This document shows, one piece after another, positions 1-7,286 of a stretch of DNA of 64,000 bases. The translations under genes were made by a program, and so were the position numbers. The stretch is from Clostridium formicaceticum (GTDB taxonomy: Bacteria; Bacillota; Clostridia; Peptostreptococcales; Natronincolaceae). The DNA lies in contig NZ_CP017603.1 of the NCBI RefSeq assembly GCF_001854185.1, forward strand, positions 310,001 to 374,000. Reading direction: 5' to 3'. Positions within the stretch are counted from its first letter, which is position 1. Every line of letters starts with the position of its first letter. The notes under the pieces are model-generated. The model made no database searches. It worked only from the letters and a program-made list of their open reading frames with translations, and had not been told where the DNA came from.

Positions 1-537
1 TGCAAGCTTCAATTCACCAGTTTTACGATTATTTAAATAGCCCCAGTTTCCGCTATGTCTATCAAAATTTCCTAGAAAAGCGTCAAGGATAAAGATACTC
101 CAAAACTGCTGAATGGCTTCTTCCCTATTCTTGATGGAAGGATGGTTTTCCAGCGTTTCGATCACATCTTCCAAGATGGGATGTCTGCCTGATTCACTAC
201 TATCGATATAGCTGTTTTGGAGCATGTCAAAGGAAATAAGCTTTTCATCATCAGTTGTGAAATCCTCGCAGGCAACAACAATTTTGCCTCGGCTCCGGCC
301 GAGCAAAGTATTTTGTGCCCTGGCATATGGGATCTCCAGGCAGTTAATGATATGGCAGCCCAAATACTCTGATACAACACTGTTGGTATATGTTTGATTA
401 AGCTCAGTTCTGCTTTTATTCCGCAAAGGGTACTTAATCATATATCTGAGATTTTCATACATAACAGATTCTTTTTTTGCTGCTCCCGTATAATATTCAT
501 TTCCAGATGGGAGATTGTCAAAAATTATCTCCTTCAT
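1..537 (-). CDS. HipA/CtkA-like protein kinase, N-terminal part (runs off the window)
   Basis: An open frame starts at the ATG at 537 and stays open to base 1, giving 179 residues without a stop, so the gene continues left of the window. Near the visible end is GNFDRHSGNWG (residues 156-166), which matches the catalytic-loop signature (G-N-x-D-R-H-x-x-N) of HipA-like and H. pylori CtkA-like serine/threonine kinases. Family knowledge: such kinases are often toxins or regulators paired with an HTH antitoxin. It lies 17 bp behind a 77-residue gene, which in turn follows an HTH regulator, all on one strand, so a three-gene toxin-antitoxin-like unit is likely. The C-terminal lobe and the metal-binding motif are outside the window, so activity cannot be judged. 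Confidence 0.72.
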   Translation of the reverse strand, partial: MKEIIFDNLPSGNEYYTGAAKKESVMYENLRYMIKYPLRNKSRTELNQTYTNSVVSEYLGCHIINCLEIPYARAQNTLLGRSRGKIVVACEDFTTDDEKLISFDMLQNSYIDSSESGRHPILEDVIETLENHPSIKNREEAIQQFWSIFILDAFLGNFDRHSGNWGYLNNRKTGELKLA

Positions 538-554
538 TTCCCTTCACCAACCTC

Positions 555-788
555 TTAACAGTACAGACTTCTCAGATAATCAGCCTGCTCCGCAGTAATC
601 ATCTTATCGCTGACCAATGCCATATTTATCGAACCGTAACACTCATCTATCAAGCAATCTAAATACAACACATCTTTTTCCTTCCCATCAATCAAAGCAT
701 TAATGTCATGGGCAAGATAGTCAGGTATTGAGATACCTTCATTTCTCAATTCCTGTACATTTTTCAATTTATATTTCATATCTCTCAC
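555..788 (-). CDS. Small conserved protein next to HipA-like kinase
   Basis: Encodes 77 residues, acidic in its middle, ending in a segment (MITAEQADYLRSLYC) that I recall at the end of small proteins lying before HipA-like kinase genes in Clostridia. It is followed after 17 bp by the kinase gene and preceded by the HTH gene, so co-transcription is likely. No membrane segment, signal peptide or enzyme motif is visible. By analogy with three-part HipBST-type modules it could be a neutralising or docking partner of the kinase, but it shows no clear likeness to HipS; that role is a guess. Confidence 0.6.
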   Translation of the reverse strand: MRDMKYKLKNVQELRNEGISIPDYLAHDINALIDGKEKDVLYLDCLIDECYGSINMALVSDKMITAEQADYLRSLYC

Positions 789-855
789 CTACTCACTTAT
801 AAATTACAAGTTTTTGTTAGCTATTATTATATCATATATTGTTGAATTTGTCACA

Positions 856-1116
856 TTAACGTACATGAATATTAGGACTTAGCCCTTCAAAAAATTGCTC
901 ATAGTTTACTCCAAGAATCTCTTTGATCAATATTAAATCACTTATAAAAATATTTCGTCTTCCTTGCTCAATATGGGCATAGGTAGCCCTTGCCATATTA
1001 CGCCCCTTAAGTTGAAGTTCTCTCTCCATATCATATTGAGAAAGATTCCGTTGCTCCCTTAACCTTTTTAAATTATGGCCAATATGAACATTCGGCTCCT
1101 GTAAAAGCTTCTGCAT
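856..1116 (-). CDS. Cro/C1-type HTH transcriptional regulator
   Basis: Encodes 86 residues with one XRE-type helix-turn-helix at roughly residues 12-70; the pattern IGHNLKRLREQRNLSQ is the classical first part of the fold, followed by ATYAHIEQGRRN as recognition helix region. It is the first gene of a minus-strand group with a 77-residue protein and a HipA-like kinase. Two 16-bp palindromic sites lie just upstream and overlap the promoter, so autorepression is the natural reading. It may serve as the antitoxin/repressor of the module, or simply as a small repressor of element cargo. Start ATG follows a good GGAGGGAATGATTC ribosome site. Confidence 0.8.
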   Translation of the reverse strand: MQKLLQEPNVHIGHNLKRLREQRNLSQYDMERELQLKGRNMARATYAHIEQGRRNIFISDLILIKEILGVNYEQFFEGLSPNIHVR

Positions 1117-1134
1117 GAATCATTCCCTCCACCC

Positions 1135-1202
1135 GATACCAAATAGTATCTTTTCCTTGATTATAGCAGAGAAAAATATTATAATAGATACCAGATAGTA
1201 TC
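1135..1202 (-). promoter_or_regulatory. Promoter with two 16-bp palindromic operators upstream of the HTH gene
   Basis: Two near-identical sites, GATACCAAATAGTATC (1135-1150) and GATACCAGATAGTATC (1187-1202), have inverted GATAC/GTATC arms and differ at one central base. They flank a TATAAT-like -10 (minus strand, about 1160-1165). The proximal copy lies between the -10 and the ribosome site of the HTH gene and the distal one covers the -35 region. This layout fits cooperative autorepression by the HTH protein encoded directly downstream. Confidence 0.7.
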
Positions 1203-1292
1203 TATTTAAAAAAATTGTAAAGGGGTGAAAGTATGTACATTATATAATATATCTTTGAACCAGTATCCATTTAGAAAGGATGAAATTCATCA

Positions 1293-1472
1293 TTGAAAAC
1301 AAGAACATTAAAGGTTTACGAGGGAACAGGGGTAAACAACAGAGTACCTAGAGTAAATTTACAAGGAAAGTGGTTACAAAATTATGGTTTTGAGATTGGT
1401 GCATACATAGAAGTCAAATGTAATAAAAATATGCTAGTAATTACTATAAAAGAGACAATAGTCAAGAAATAA
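1293..1472 (+). CDS. SymE-like small protein
   Basis: Encodes 59 residues from a TTG start, preceded by AGAAAGGA about 12 bp upstream; the frame is closed by a TGA at 1281, so no ATG start exists. The segments LKVYEG near the N-terminus and VNLQGKWLQNYGFEIG (residues 23-38) match the SymE family (AbrB-like fold). In E. coli SymE is an SOS-induced toxin controlled by an antisense RNA; many Firmicutes SymE-like genes sit on mobile elements without a proven toxin role. No antisense promoter is obvious here. Its divergent orientation to the HTH gene places it at the start of a plus-strand pair in an otherwise minus-strand element. Confidence 0.7.
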   Translation: MKTRTLKVYEGTGVNNRVPRVNLQGKWLQNYGFEIGAYIEVKCNKNMLVITIKETIVKK

Positions 1473-1618
1473 AATTAACCACTAGAAGTATTCTTCTTAA
1501 CGGCTTTTCAATCAGGCTACTGGCTTAATACCACAGAAAATATCAAGGGGTTTCACATAAGGTAATACTTATATTCCCTTTAAACAGGCAACGATAATAA
1601 AGAAGGGAAGTGATACAA

Positions 1619-1975
1619 ATGACCTTCAATAAATTACAATATTTGCAGGAGGAATATGATAAACTGCATATCGAAGGAAAAACAAACTTTATTGAAAATG
1701 CTCGGTTTTGTCTAATGGCCGATCAATATGATTACAAAAATTATCATTCTAATGGAAAACTAACGGAAAGCGAATTTTATTCCGTTGTTGATCTCCTATA
1801 TGAGTTAGATAACCTGAACATGTTAATAAGCTTTGTAGTTAGAAATATAAAGGTTCTGCTACAGGAAGTGGATGGAATAGAGAGCTTAAAGCCTTTTTTA
1901 GAAAAAGCAGTTATAGATGAAGCAACCTTCTTGACAAGAATAAACACTTTTCTCCAAAAACAGAAAAATTGCTAA
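1619..1975 (+). CDS. Hypothetical protein (118 aa) of the mobile element
   Basis: The reading frame also has a GTG at 1610, but that overlaps the ribosome site AGAAGGGAAG; ATG at 1619 is well spaced from it and is preferred. The product is soluble and mostly helical, with acidic and hydrophobic heptads (SVVDLLYELDNLNML) suggesting a helical bundle. I do not recognise a family. It is followed directly by a strong intrinsic terminator, so it ends the short plus-strand unit. Confidence 0.6.
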   Translation: MTFNKLQYLQEEYDKLHIEGKTNFIENARFCLMADQYDYKNYHSNGKLTESEFYSVVDLLYELDNLNMLISFVVRNIKVLLQEVDGIESLKPFLEKAVIDEATFLTRINTFLQKQKNC

Positions 1976-1980
1976 GTATG

Positions 1981-2014
1981 AAAGCCACTAAGGTCAATCG
2001 CTTAGTGGCTTTTT
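1981..2014 (+). terminator. Intrinsic terminator after the 118-aa gene
   Basis: A stem of AAGCCACTAAG pairing with CTTAGTGGCTT around an 8-base loop is followed by TTTT. It can serve the plus-strand gene ending at 1975 and, facing the other way, the minus-strand gene ending at 2046. Confidence 0.8.
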
Positions 2015-2045
2015 CCCATTGTCCTCATCAACACAGCTCATAATA

Positions 2046-3056
2046 TTATTTATTCAGTTGATCACTAAATTCAAGACTTTTGACTGTTTTTTCAGTAGAA
2101 GTACCTTTATCCTTCATATCACTGATTACTGATCGGCCTTTCCAACTATCAAACTCCTGCTGTATCTCCTTCCCTGTTAGCCTTACTACTTTTTGGTTTG
2201 CAAAATCCAATAGCTTTCTGCCCTTGTCATCTACCTTTACCGTACCATCACTATTTAAAAGGTAAGGCGTTCGTGTCAATTTATACGTAGCATTTTCAAA
2301 AAGCTTCACCATAAGCATATTAGGACTTAACCCCTTATCAACACTGGTTTTGCTCTCCTGATCATATTGATAGACATGGGGTACAAATACTCTTTCTGTG
2401 GTGGTAAGGACAAATTGTCTATATTGGCTACTTGCAGGTAAAATAATTCTTGTTTCAGTGCCTTGGCGTGGATTCCCTTCCACATCAAGAACTGGTTCCA
2501 TTGCTTGGCTTTCAGTATTATACTTTTTTATTTCTACTGTTCTGGTTGCAATTATTTGTTTTCGACTAAACTGCACACCAATTTTTTTTCTCGGATTAAA
2601 GTCTTTTGAAGCTTTTGTTTCTTTTTCCCGATCTTCACCTTTTTTATTTTGACCTTCAGATCGATCTTCTTCTATCCGTTGTGACTGATGTTCTATCATA
2701 TGAAGATTTACCCCCAGGTGCTCTAATGACGAATAATGGTTAGGCCCTCCCGTCCAATCCTTTTCATGCTCCATAGTACGATATAGGACATTGCTATACC
2801 ATTCAGAATTGTGTCTAACATCACTTATACTGATATAATAAAATTTTGATGTAGTTTCATGTTTTAACACAGCAGAAAAACAATAATGATTAGCATTCAG
2901 CTTATGAAGTTTCATCCCGACTTCCTTTGCAATCCCTCTTAAAACTCCCCTGTACTCCTTTTGGAATTGCTTGTAGTCAGGGGATACGACACTCCCATAA
3001 TCTTCAATCTCATGGTGTTCCCATTTATCAATGAACTTCTTTATTGCATTTGACAT
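2046..3056 (-). CDS. ICE accessory protein of unknown function (336 aa)
   Basis: A soluble protein with two visible parts. Residues 1-120 form a compact domain with motifs such as LYRTMEHEKDWTGGPNHY, a pattern I associate with accessory proteins of clostridial conjugative elements but cannot name with certainty. A charged linker (about 125-155, rich in E/K/Q) leads to a second domain of beta character (about 160-310). It starts 11 bp after the ArdC-like gene ends, so the two are probably co-transcribed. Unlike several neighbours it lacks the L-x-x-I-K-x-K-G tail. No enzyme motif is evident. Confidence 0.6.
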   Translation of the reverse strand: MSNAIKKFIDKWEHHEIEDYGSVVSPDYKQFQKEYRGVLRGIAKEVGMKLHKLNANHYCFSAVLKHETTSKFYYISISDVRHNSEWYSNVLYRTMEHEKDWTGGPNHYSSLEHLGVNLHMIEHQSQRIEEDRSEGQNKKGEDREKETKASKDFNPRKKIGVQFSRKQIIATRTVEIKKYNTESQAMEPVLDVEGNPRQGTETRIILPASSQYRQFVLTTTERVFVPHVYQYDQESKTSVDKGLSPNMLMVKLFENATYKLTRTPYLLNSDGTVKVDDKGRKLLDFANQKVVRLTGKEIQQEFDSWKGRSVISDMKDKGTSTEKTVKSLEFSDQLNK

Positions 3057-3067
3057 TATGCTACCTC

Positions 3068-4324
3068 CTACCTTTCTACCACCCTGCTAAGGGACATTTT
3101 TCCTGCCTTTGCCCTCTGACCTTTGGCTTTAATGGCTTCTAGCATGGAAGGTTCTTCTTTCAATATGTGGCTCTCCAAATACCTTTTTAATTGACTGATC
3201 AAGTCCTTACTACTGCCATATGTCGCTAAATCCATATAGGCCCTCTCATTAATGTAATCTTTAATATCTTCATCACATAGCAATAGTTGAAATCCTTCAC
3301 GAGCAAGAATATTTGAAATGTCCTGTTTCATTTCAATAAAGGTTTTCTCATTTCCCATCACCTTATCATGTTCTACTTCCAAGCTCTCATTTGTTGTATT
3401 CAGATATTCCTTTTCACTGATGATCTCAGCCTTAAAATCCATATAATTAGCCGTTTTTTCAGCTTCCCTTATTGCCTGAATCAGAATATTAGGCTTCTCC
3501 TTAATGGCCTGAATCCAACTCTGAACATAGGCTTTATGGTTATTTATATGGTTTTGATCATGCTCGACCTTCAAATTAACACTCATAAAACAAGAGCTGA
3601 TCTCTGCAATCAGTTCCTCATATGCGTAGTCACTGGAACCAAACATATTCATTATGTTACGATTCAACCGATGTGCTGCACCCGTAGCATGGGCCAGCTC
3701 ATGCAATGCTGTGGCGTTATACGCATATTCAGTTACAAAATACTCTGGTTTTGGCAAGTGAATCTGATCTGTCAGGGTACTGTAATAAGCCCTATCCTTC
3801 CCATCATTGAAAATTTGAACCTCCATATTTTTAGCTAATTTATCAATGATCTCATCGGGACGAATATGAGCATTTGTTTGAATCTCCGGCAACGGGGGAA
3901 TGCCCTCAATAAACTTAGCATTAAAAACAGTGAAATATTTTGCGATAAAGGCTATATCCTTTAAAGCTTCTTTATCATGCTTAATTAAATTAAAGGCTTC
4001 CCAGGACATAGCTTTCCTTTTTTCAAAATCATAGGGAAGCCAATATTCAACCTGTACCCCTGTTCCCTTCGCTCCCTGTAGTTTCCAGCCTTGGTTTTGA
4101 ACCTGTAAGAAGGTACACCACCGAGGGTCATCATATCCCTTTTCTAAAGCCACAAATCCTAGCCAAAACTGATTAATCCCTTTATATCTACGATGAGAAA
4201 TTGCATTCATTGGCGACATGGCTGGCCCATTCCATTCCTTTTTCCACTTTAATTGCTTTTCATTTAAAGATTTAATGAAAATATCCGCTATCTTCTGGCG
4301 AAATTCTCTAGTTTTGCCGTTCAT
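3068..4324 (-). CDS. ArdC-type antirestriction protein with zincin-like domain
   Basis: Encodes 418 residues. The N-terminal part (about 1-130) resembles the ArdC/TraC1 ssDNA-binding domain (NAISHRRYKGIN...FWL...GWKLQGAKGTGVQVEYW). The middle (about 165-290) is a zincin-like metallopeptidase domain with HELAHATGAAHRL (HExxH at about residue 209) and a downstream YEELIAEISS glutamate. Family knowledge: ArdC proteins protect incoming plasmid DNA from restriction, and the IncW plasmid ArdC is carried into the recipient during conjugation. Here a 100-residue C-terminal extension ends with SMLEAIKAKGQR, the tail motif shared with other proteins of this element, which may mark it for transfer. Lies between a coiled-coil protein gene and the 336-aa gene. 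Confidence 0.85.
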   Translation of the reverse strand: MNGKTREFRQKIADIFIKSLNEKQLKWKKEWNGPAMSPMNAISHRRYKGINQFWLGFVALEKGYDDPRWCTFLQVQNQGWKLQGAKGTGVQVEYWLPYDFEKRKAMSWEAFNLIKHDKEALKDIAFIAKYFTVFNAKFIEGIPPLPEIQTNAHIRPDEIIDKLAKNMEVQIFNDGKDRAYYSTLTDQIHLPKPEYFVTEYAYNATALHELAHATGAAHRLNRNIMNMFGSSDYAYEELIAEISSCFMSVNLKVEHDQNHINNHKAYVQSWIQAIKEKPNILIQAIREAEKTANYMDFKAEIISEKEYLNTTNESLEVEHDKVMGNEKTFIEMKQDISNILAREGFQLLLCDEDIKDYINERAYMDLATYGSSKDLISQLKRYLESHILKEEPSMLEAIKAKGQRAKAGKMSLSRVVER

Positions 4325-4347
4325 CTATACATCCGCCTTTCTATCCG

Positions 4348-4394
4348 CATAAAAGAAGAAGATATAAGGCTATGCACCCTATATCTCCTTCTGA
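4348..4394 (-). terminator. Stem-loop terminator upstream of the ArdC-like gene
   Basis: On the minus strand AGAAGGAGATATAGGG pairs with CCTTATATCTTCTTCT around a TGCATAG loop and is followed by TTTAT. It sits in the gap after the coiled-coil gene and probably separates the transcription units. Confidence 0.65.
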
Positions 4395-4408
4395 ACAGAT
4401 GTGTCATT

Positions 4409-5080
4409 CTATTTTTCTAATTCACTGCTTTTTTGGGGTTCATCTCCCTGCCGCTCACTTACCGTACCTAATCCCCGCATTTGATTCAAAGCAGAATTTT
4501 CCTTGCGTTCCCCATACAAATTACTTCTAGCCATTTTCATAGCTGCATGATGTTGTTTTTTTGCATCTTGTAGCGCATTTTGAAGTTGATTAACTATAAA
4601 CTCCGGTGTGGTCATCTGAATAGCAGCGACCTCTTTTGCATAGGTTATGGCATTATCTACCCCACAAATTGCCTTGTTCACCTTTTGTTTTGCCTGATTT
4701 TTTAAACCATTTACTTTTTCAGAAATAGTATGAGGTATTTCCAAAATAGCATTCTTTACTTCTGACAATGCACTCTTGATCATGTTGATGTTTTCTCTAA
4801 ATTCATATATAAACTTTTTAGTGGAAAAATTGTGTTCGTTTTTCAATAAATTAAGGGTATCCTGAATTTTTACCTTTGCTACTTGCATAAATAAATTGAT
4901 CTTATTTACCTGTAATGCAGTTTCCCTATTGTTGGCTAATTCTACAGTCAGCTTATCGACTGTCCCGTTTAACAACTCAATTTGCTTGGCAAGAGAGCTG
5001 ATAATGGCAAGCATTTCATCTTGACTCATAGCTGGCTGCTGTTTTGAATTTGAATTTTTCTTTATTTGGCTTTTTCCCAT
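4409..5080 (-). CDS. Coiled-coil accessory protein (DUF6674-like)
   Basis: Encodes 223 residues, strongly helical: a basic N-terminus (MGKSQIKKNSNSKQQ), a coiled coil at about 20-60 (LAKQIELLNGTVDKLTVEL), and further long amphipathic helices to about residue 180. I associate this with the DUF6674 family of clostridial conjugative elements; the family has no known function. Its end (SALNQMRGLGTVSERQG) is a weak version of the tail motif seen in neighbouring proteins. Gene order and spacing (24 bp from the preceding gene) fit an operon with the 353-residue protein upstream. Confidence 0.6.
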   Translation of the reverse strand: MGKSQIKKNSNSKQQPAMSQDEMLAIISSLAKQIELLNGTVDKLTVELANNRETALQVNKINLFMQVAKVKIQDTLNLLKNEHNFSTKKFIYEFRENINMIKSALSEVKNAILEIPHTISEKVNGLKNQAKQKVNKAICGVDNAITYAKEVAAIQMTTPEFIVNQLQNALQDAKKQHHAAMKMARSNLYGERKENSALNQMRGLGTVSERQGDEPQKSSELEK

Positions 5081-5104
5081 CGGGATTCTCCTTTCATCTT
5101 TCTT

Positions 5105-6163
5105 TCATCTTTCAATGTCTTCTCTATGACCTCTCCCCTCTAATGTTTGATTTTGATTGCTCCGTATGCCCTTGGCTTTGATGGAGGCCAGGGTAGATAT
5201 TTCTGTCTGTGGCAGCAGCTTTTCATCCTGATACAGTACCCGTTTACCATAGGTGATCTTGGCTATATCATCAAGCGTATAGGATTCATGCCTGCCGAAT
5301 AGCTGTTCAAATTTTCTCCGGTCTTGGGCCTGTATATGATAAGTGCTGATGTACCTCCCAAAATATTTTAAGGGACTCGCTGTTGTCTTAAATGTAAACA
5401 GCGTATTATTCTTATTGATGGTGAGATTAACGGTTTGACAATCCTGATCTTTCATGATTTTGATAATTTTCTTCTGCTTGTGCATCGGATTAGTTGGGTC
5501 ATTCTGAATTTCCTGTAACTTTGAGTTGACAGCTTCAAATTCCATAATGTAAAGACCTAATTTTTCCCCATATTTTTCATGATACTGTTTTTCAAATTCA
5601 TCAATAACCTGGGAACGGCGTTCACCCCCCACGATATAATTCATAAAAGAAGATTCTTCAAGTTTTATGCTTACATCTGGTAAAAAGTAATCCATTGTTT
5701 CCGTAGACCATTCTTCTACAAAGGATTGACCAATGTGTTCTGTTCGCCAAATACTGTAATGGTTTTCCTTCATTTCATCCGTAACAGCTTGCTTTAAGGG
5801 TTCATAGTTTTCATTGACATAATTCTCTACTCTTTTAAAGACTTCTTTTTCGATAAGACTTTCAATTTCTTCCTTTGAAACAGTAGTAATTTCCCCGCCA
5901 TTTTCAAGAAGACTCCTTAGAGAATATTGAGGTTCATAGATTGTTTTTGTTGCATGATTCCATACTCCTGCAAATTCCAAATTATGCTTCCCATCCAACG
6001 GATATGGACTTTCATTATATTGGTATTGATTATAAAGTAAATCTACTTCATCAGTGACAGGCATTTTAACATAGGTTGTGTTTCTTATCTTCGCTATGGT
6101 TTGATTGCTATTTAAAAAAGCTTCTAACAATTGATTTGCCGTGCTGCCATCTATTTTTACCAT
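5105..6163 (-). CDS. ICE accessory protein of unknown function with C-terminal tail motif
   Basis: A longer frame reaches a GTG at 6184, but the ATG at 6163 has GTGAGG nine bases upstream and follows immediately on the stop of a 26-codon ORF, so 352 residues is the better call. The protein is acidic and soluble with no recognised domain; residues 1-80 read like an alpha/beta module (TANQLLEAFLNSN) and the C-terminal third contains FGRYISTYHIQAQDRRKF. It ends with STLASIKAKGIRSNQ, the shared element tail. I do not recognise a family; DUF3849-like or other clostridial ICE cargo is possible. Confidence 0.6.
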   Translation of the reverse strand: MVKIDGSTANQLLEAFLNSNQTIAKIRNTTYVKMPVTDEVDLLYNQYQYNESPYPLDGKHNLEFAGVWNHATKTIYEPQYSLRSLLENGGEITTVSKEEIESLIEKEVFKRVENYVNENYEPLKQAVTDEMKENHYSIWRTEHIGQSFVEEWSTETMDYFLPDVSIKLEESSFMNYIVGGERRSQVIDEFEKQYHEKYGEKLGLYIMEFEAVNSKLQEIQNDPTNPMHKQKKIIKIMKDQDCQTVNLTINKNNTLFTFKTTASPLKYFGRYISTYHIQAQDRRKFEQLFGRHESYTLDDIAKITYGKRVLYQDEKLLPQTEISTLASIKAKGIRSNQNQTLEGRGHREDIER

Positions 6164-6167
6164 ATTT

Positions 6168-6248
6168 TCAATCCTCACTTTCACCTTCTATCAATTCTTC
6201 TGCTGTAATTGTTCCGTTCTCAATGAAAATAATCATATATTCGCTCAT
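6168..6248 (-). CDS. 26-aa small ORF coupled to the downstream gene
   Basis: ATG at 6248 is preceded by an excellent AGGGAGGAAAAAA ribosome site. The product begins MSEYMIIFIENGTITAEELI and ends ESED. The stop TGA lies four bases before the ATG of the next gene, and the last codons contain that gene's ribosome site, so translation of the small ORF probably controls the next gene. It could be a real microprotein or only a leader. Confidence 0.5.
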   Translation of the reverse strand: MSEYMIIFIENGTITAEELIEGESED

Positions 6249-6262
6249 TTTTTCCTCCCTGA

Positions 6263-6280
6263 GTGTCACTGACTGACACC
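6263..6280. repeat. Inverted repeat GTGTCA-N5-TGACAC, copy 1
   Basis: Sequence GTGTCACTGACTGACACC. The same sequence recurs at 17347 and a variant loop at 24439, always between genes of the conjugative element, here just upstream of the 26-aa ORF. A longer-loop version is part of the terminator at 7211-7250. Possible operator or RNA hairpin. Confidence 0.7.
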
Positions 6281-6336
6281 GTTATTTTATAAAAGCCGAC
6301 CTGGTTAATTGCTTAATCCCTGTATATAGGCCCTTA

Positions 6337-7182
6337 CTACAACTCCTTATTTGGGGTTGTTTTTTCATGCCCATCCTTCTTGCTGCTAACCCCTTTTGAT
6401 TTTATTTGATCTAAAATAGATTGCTGTGCCGGAAGCACACGATTCCCTTGTGGGTTAACCTTTTCTGCAAATTCCCAAATGTGATAGCACTTACCACCAT
6501 CAAAATTAAAGTGGTATTCGTCCATATAATTTACTTTTCTGAGCTGACCGTCAATCAGCACCATATCACCATCATTCACCTCAAAAATGGTCTCATAATT
6601 AGATCTTATAAACCGTACTTTTTTAATGGCTCTATCAATTTCATCCTGATTCACATGAAGTGCCCACAAAATTTGATTTCTGTAATTCTGTATGTCCTTG
6701 TTCCTAGCTCCGGTCATGGTCATTGTAACTGTAGAAAAATCTGTTGTTATATTTTCCGCTTCTACATTCTGAAAATGAATGTTATCCATGAGCGCATGTT
6801 GAAACTCCGTTTGATAAAGTACCGACGTTTCAAACAGGACATATCGCATTCGTGCATCGGTTAAGTCTGTGAACCTAAAACTTGCGTCCTTGATATGCGT
6901 CCCGTAAATTTCGATTCCTGTCATATTGACATGATTGAAATTCGCATTTTCAATAAAACACCCTGTAAGCACCGCCTTTTGAAAATTCACATGCTGACCA
7001 TCAAATCCCATGAACTTGCATTCATAAAAACGTGAACCTTCAAAGCTGCTGATTCTACCTTCACTGATAGAAATTTTTACTTTATAGAAATAGCAGTTTG
7101 AAAAATCGGCAGTGTCATCATTTTTCAAAATTTCGTATAATTCTTCTTCTGAAACATTTTTCAGAAAATGAGCATTATCCAT
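6337..7182 (-). CDS. Pentapeptide-repeat-like protein with C-terminal tail motif
   Basis: The frame is open to 7233, but ATG at 7182 has GGAGG eight bases upstream and gives 281 residues. Residues about 20-145 contain degenerate pentapeptide repeats (A/C-D/N-L/F-x-x type, for example ANFNHVNMTGIEIYG and DASFRFTDLTDARM) that should form a right-handed beta helix. A second domain (about 165-250) contains VNDGDMVLIDGQLRKVNY and a YHFNFDGG segment. The end is SILDQIKSKGVSSK, the tail shared with other element proteins. Pentapeptide proteins can mimic DNA (Qnr/MfpA type); whether this one does is unknown. It lies between the surface-protein gene, across a terminator, and the 26-aa ORF. Confidence 0.7.
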   Translation of the reverse strand: MDNAHFLKNVSEEELYEILKNDDTADFSNCYFYKVKISISEGRISSFEGSRFYECKFMGFDGQHVNFQKAVLTGCFIENANFNHVNMTGIEIYGTHIKDASFRFTDLTDARMRYVLFETSVLYQTEFQHALMDNIHFQNVEAENITTDFSTVTMTMTGARNKDIQNYRNQILWALHVNQDEIDRAIKKVRFIRSNYETIFEVNDGDMVLIDGQLRKVNYMDEYHFNFDGGKCYHIWEFAEKVNPQGNRVLPAQQSILDQIKSKGVSSKKDGHEKTTPNKEL

Positions 7183-7210
7183 AATCCTGCCCTCCTTTCT
7201 TTTTTGGATA

Positions 7211-7250
7211 AAAGCAAAGAGTGTCATTTGCATTTGACACCCTTTGCTTT
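7211..7250 (-). terminator. Long bidirectional terminator hairpin
   Basis: AAAGCAAAG and CTTTGCTTT form an outer stem around GTGTCA...TGACAC, giving about 15 bp of pairing with an 8-base loop and a T-rich exit. It lies just after the surface-protein gene (ends 7287) and before the pentapeptide gene, and contains the same GTGTCA/TGACAC arms as the dispersed repeats. Confidence 0.75.
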
Positions 7251-7286
7251 TTACCTATTTAATTGTGTAAACATCCTTTGCTGTAC

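Noticed and set aside
162-380. 72-residue ORF on the minus strand near the left end
   Set aside because: It lies wholly inside the HipA-like kinase frame, in another phase, with no ribosome site.
3068-4324. ArdC-like protein as a secreted metalloprotease because of its HExxH motif
   Set aside because: No signal peptide; the N-terminal ArdC domain and element context fit an antirestriction protein with a zincin-like domain.
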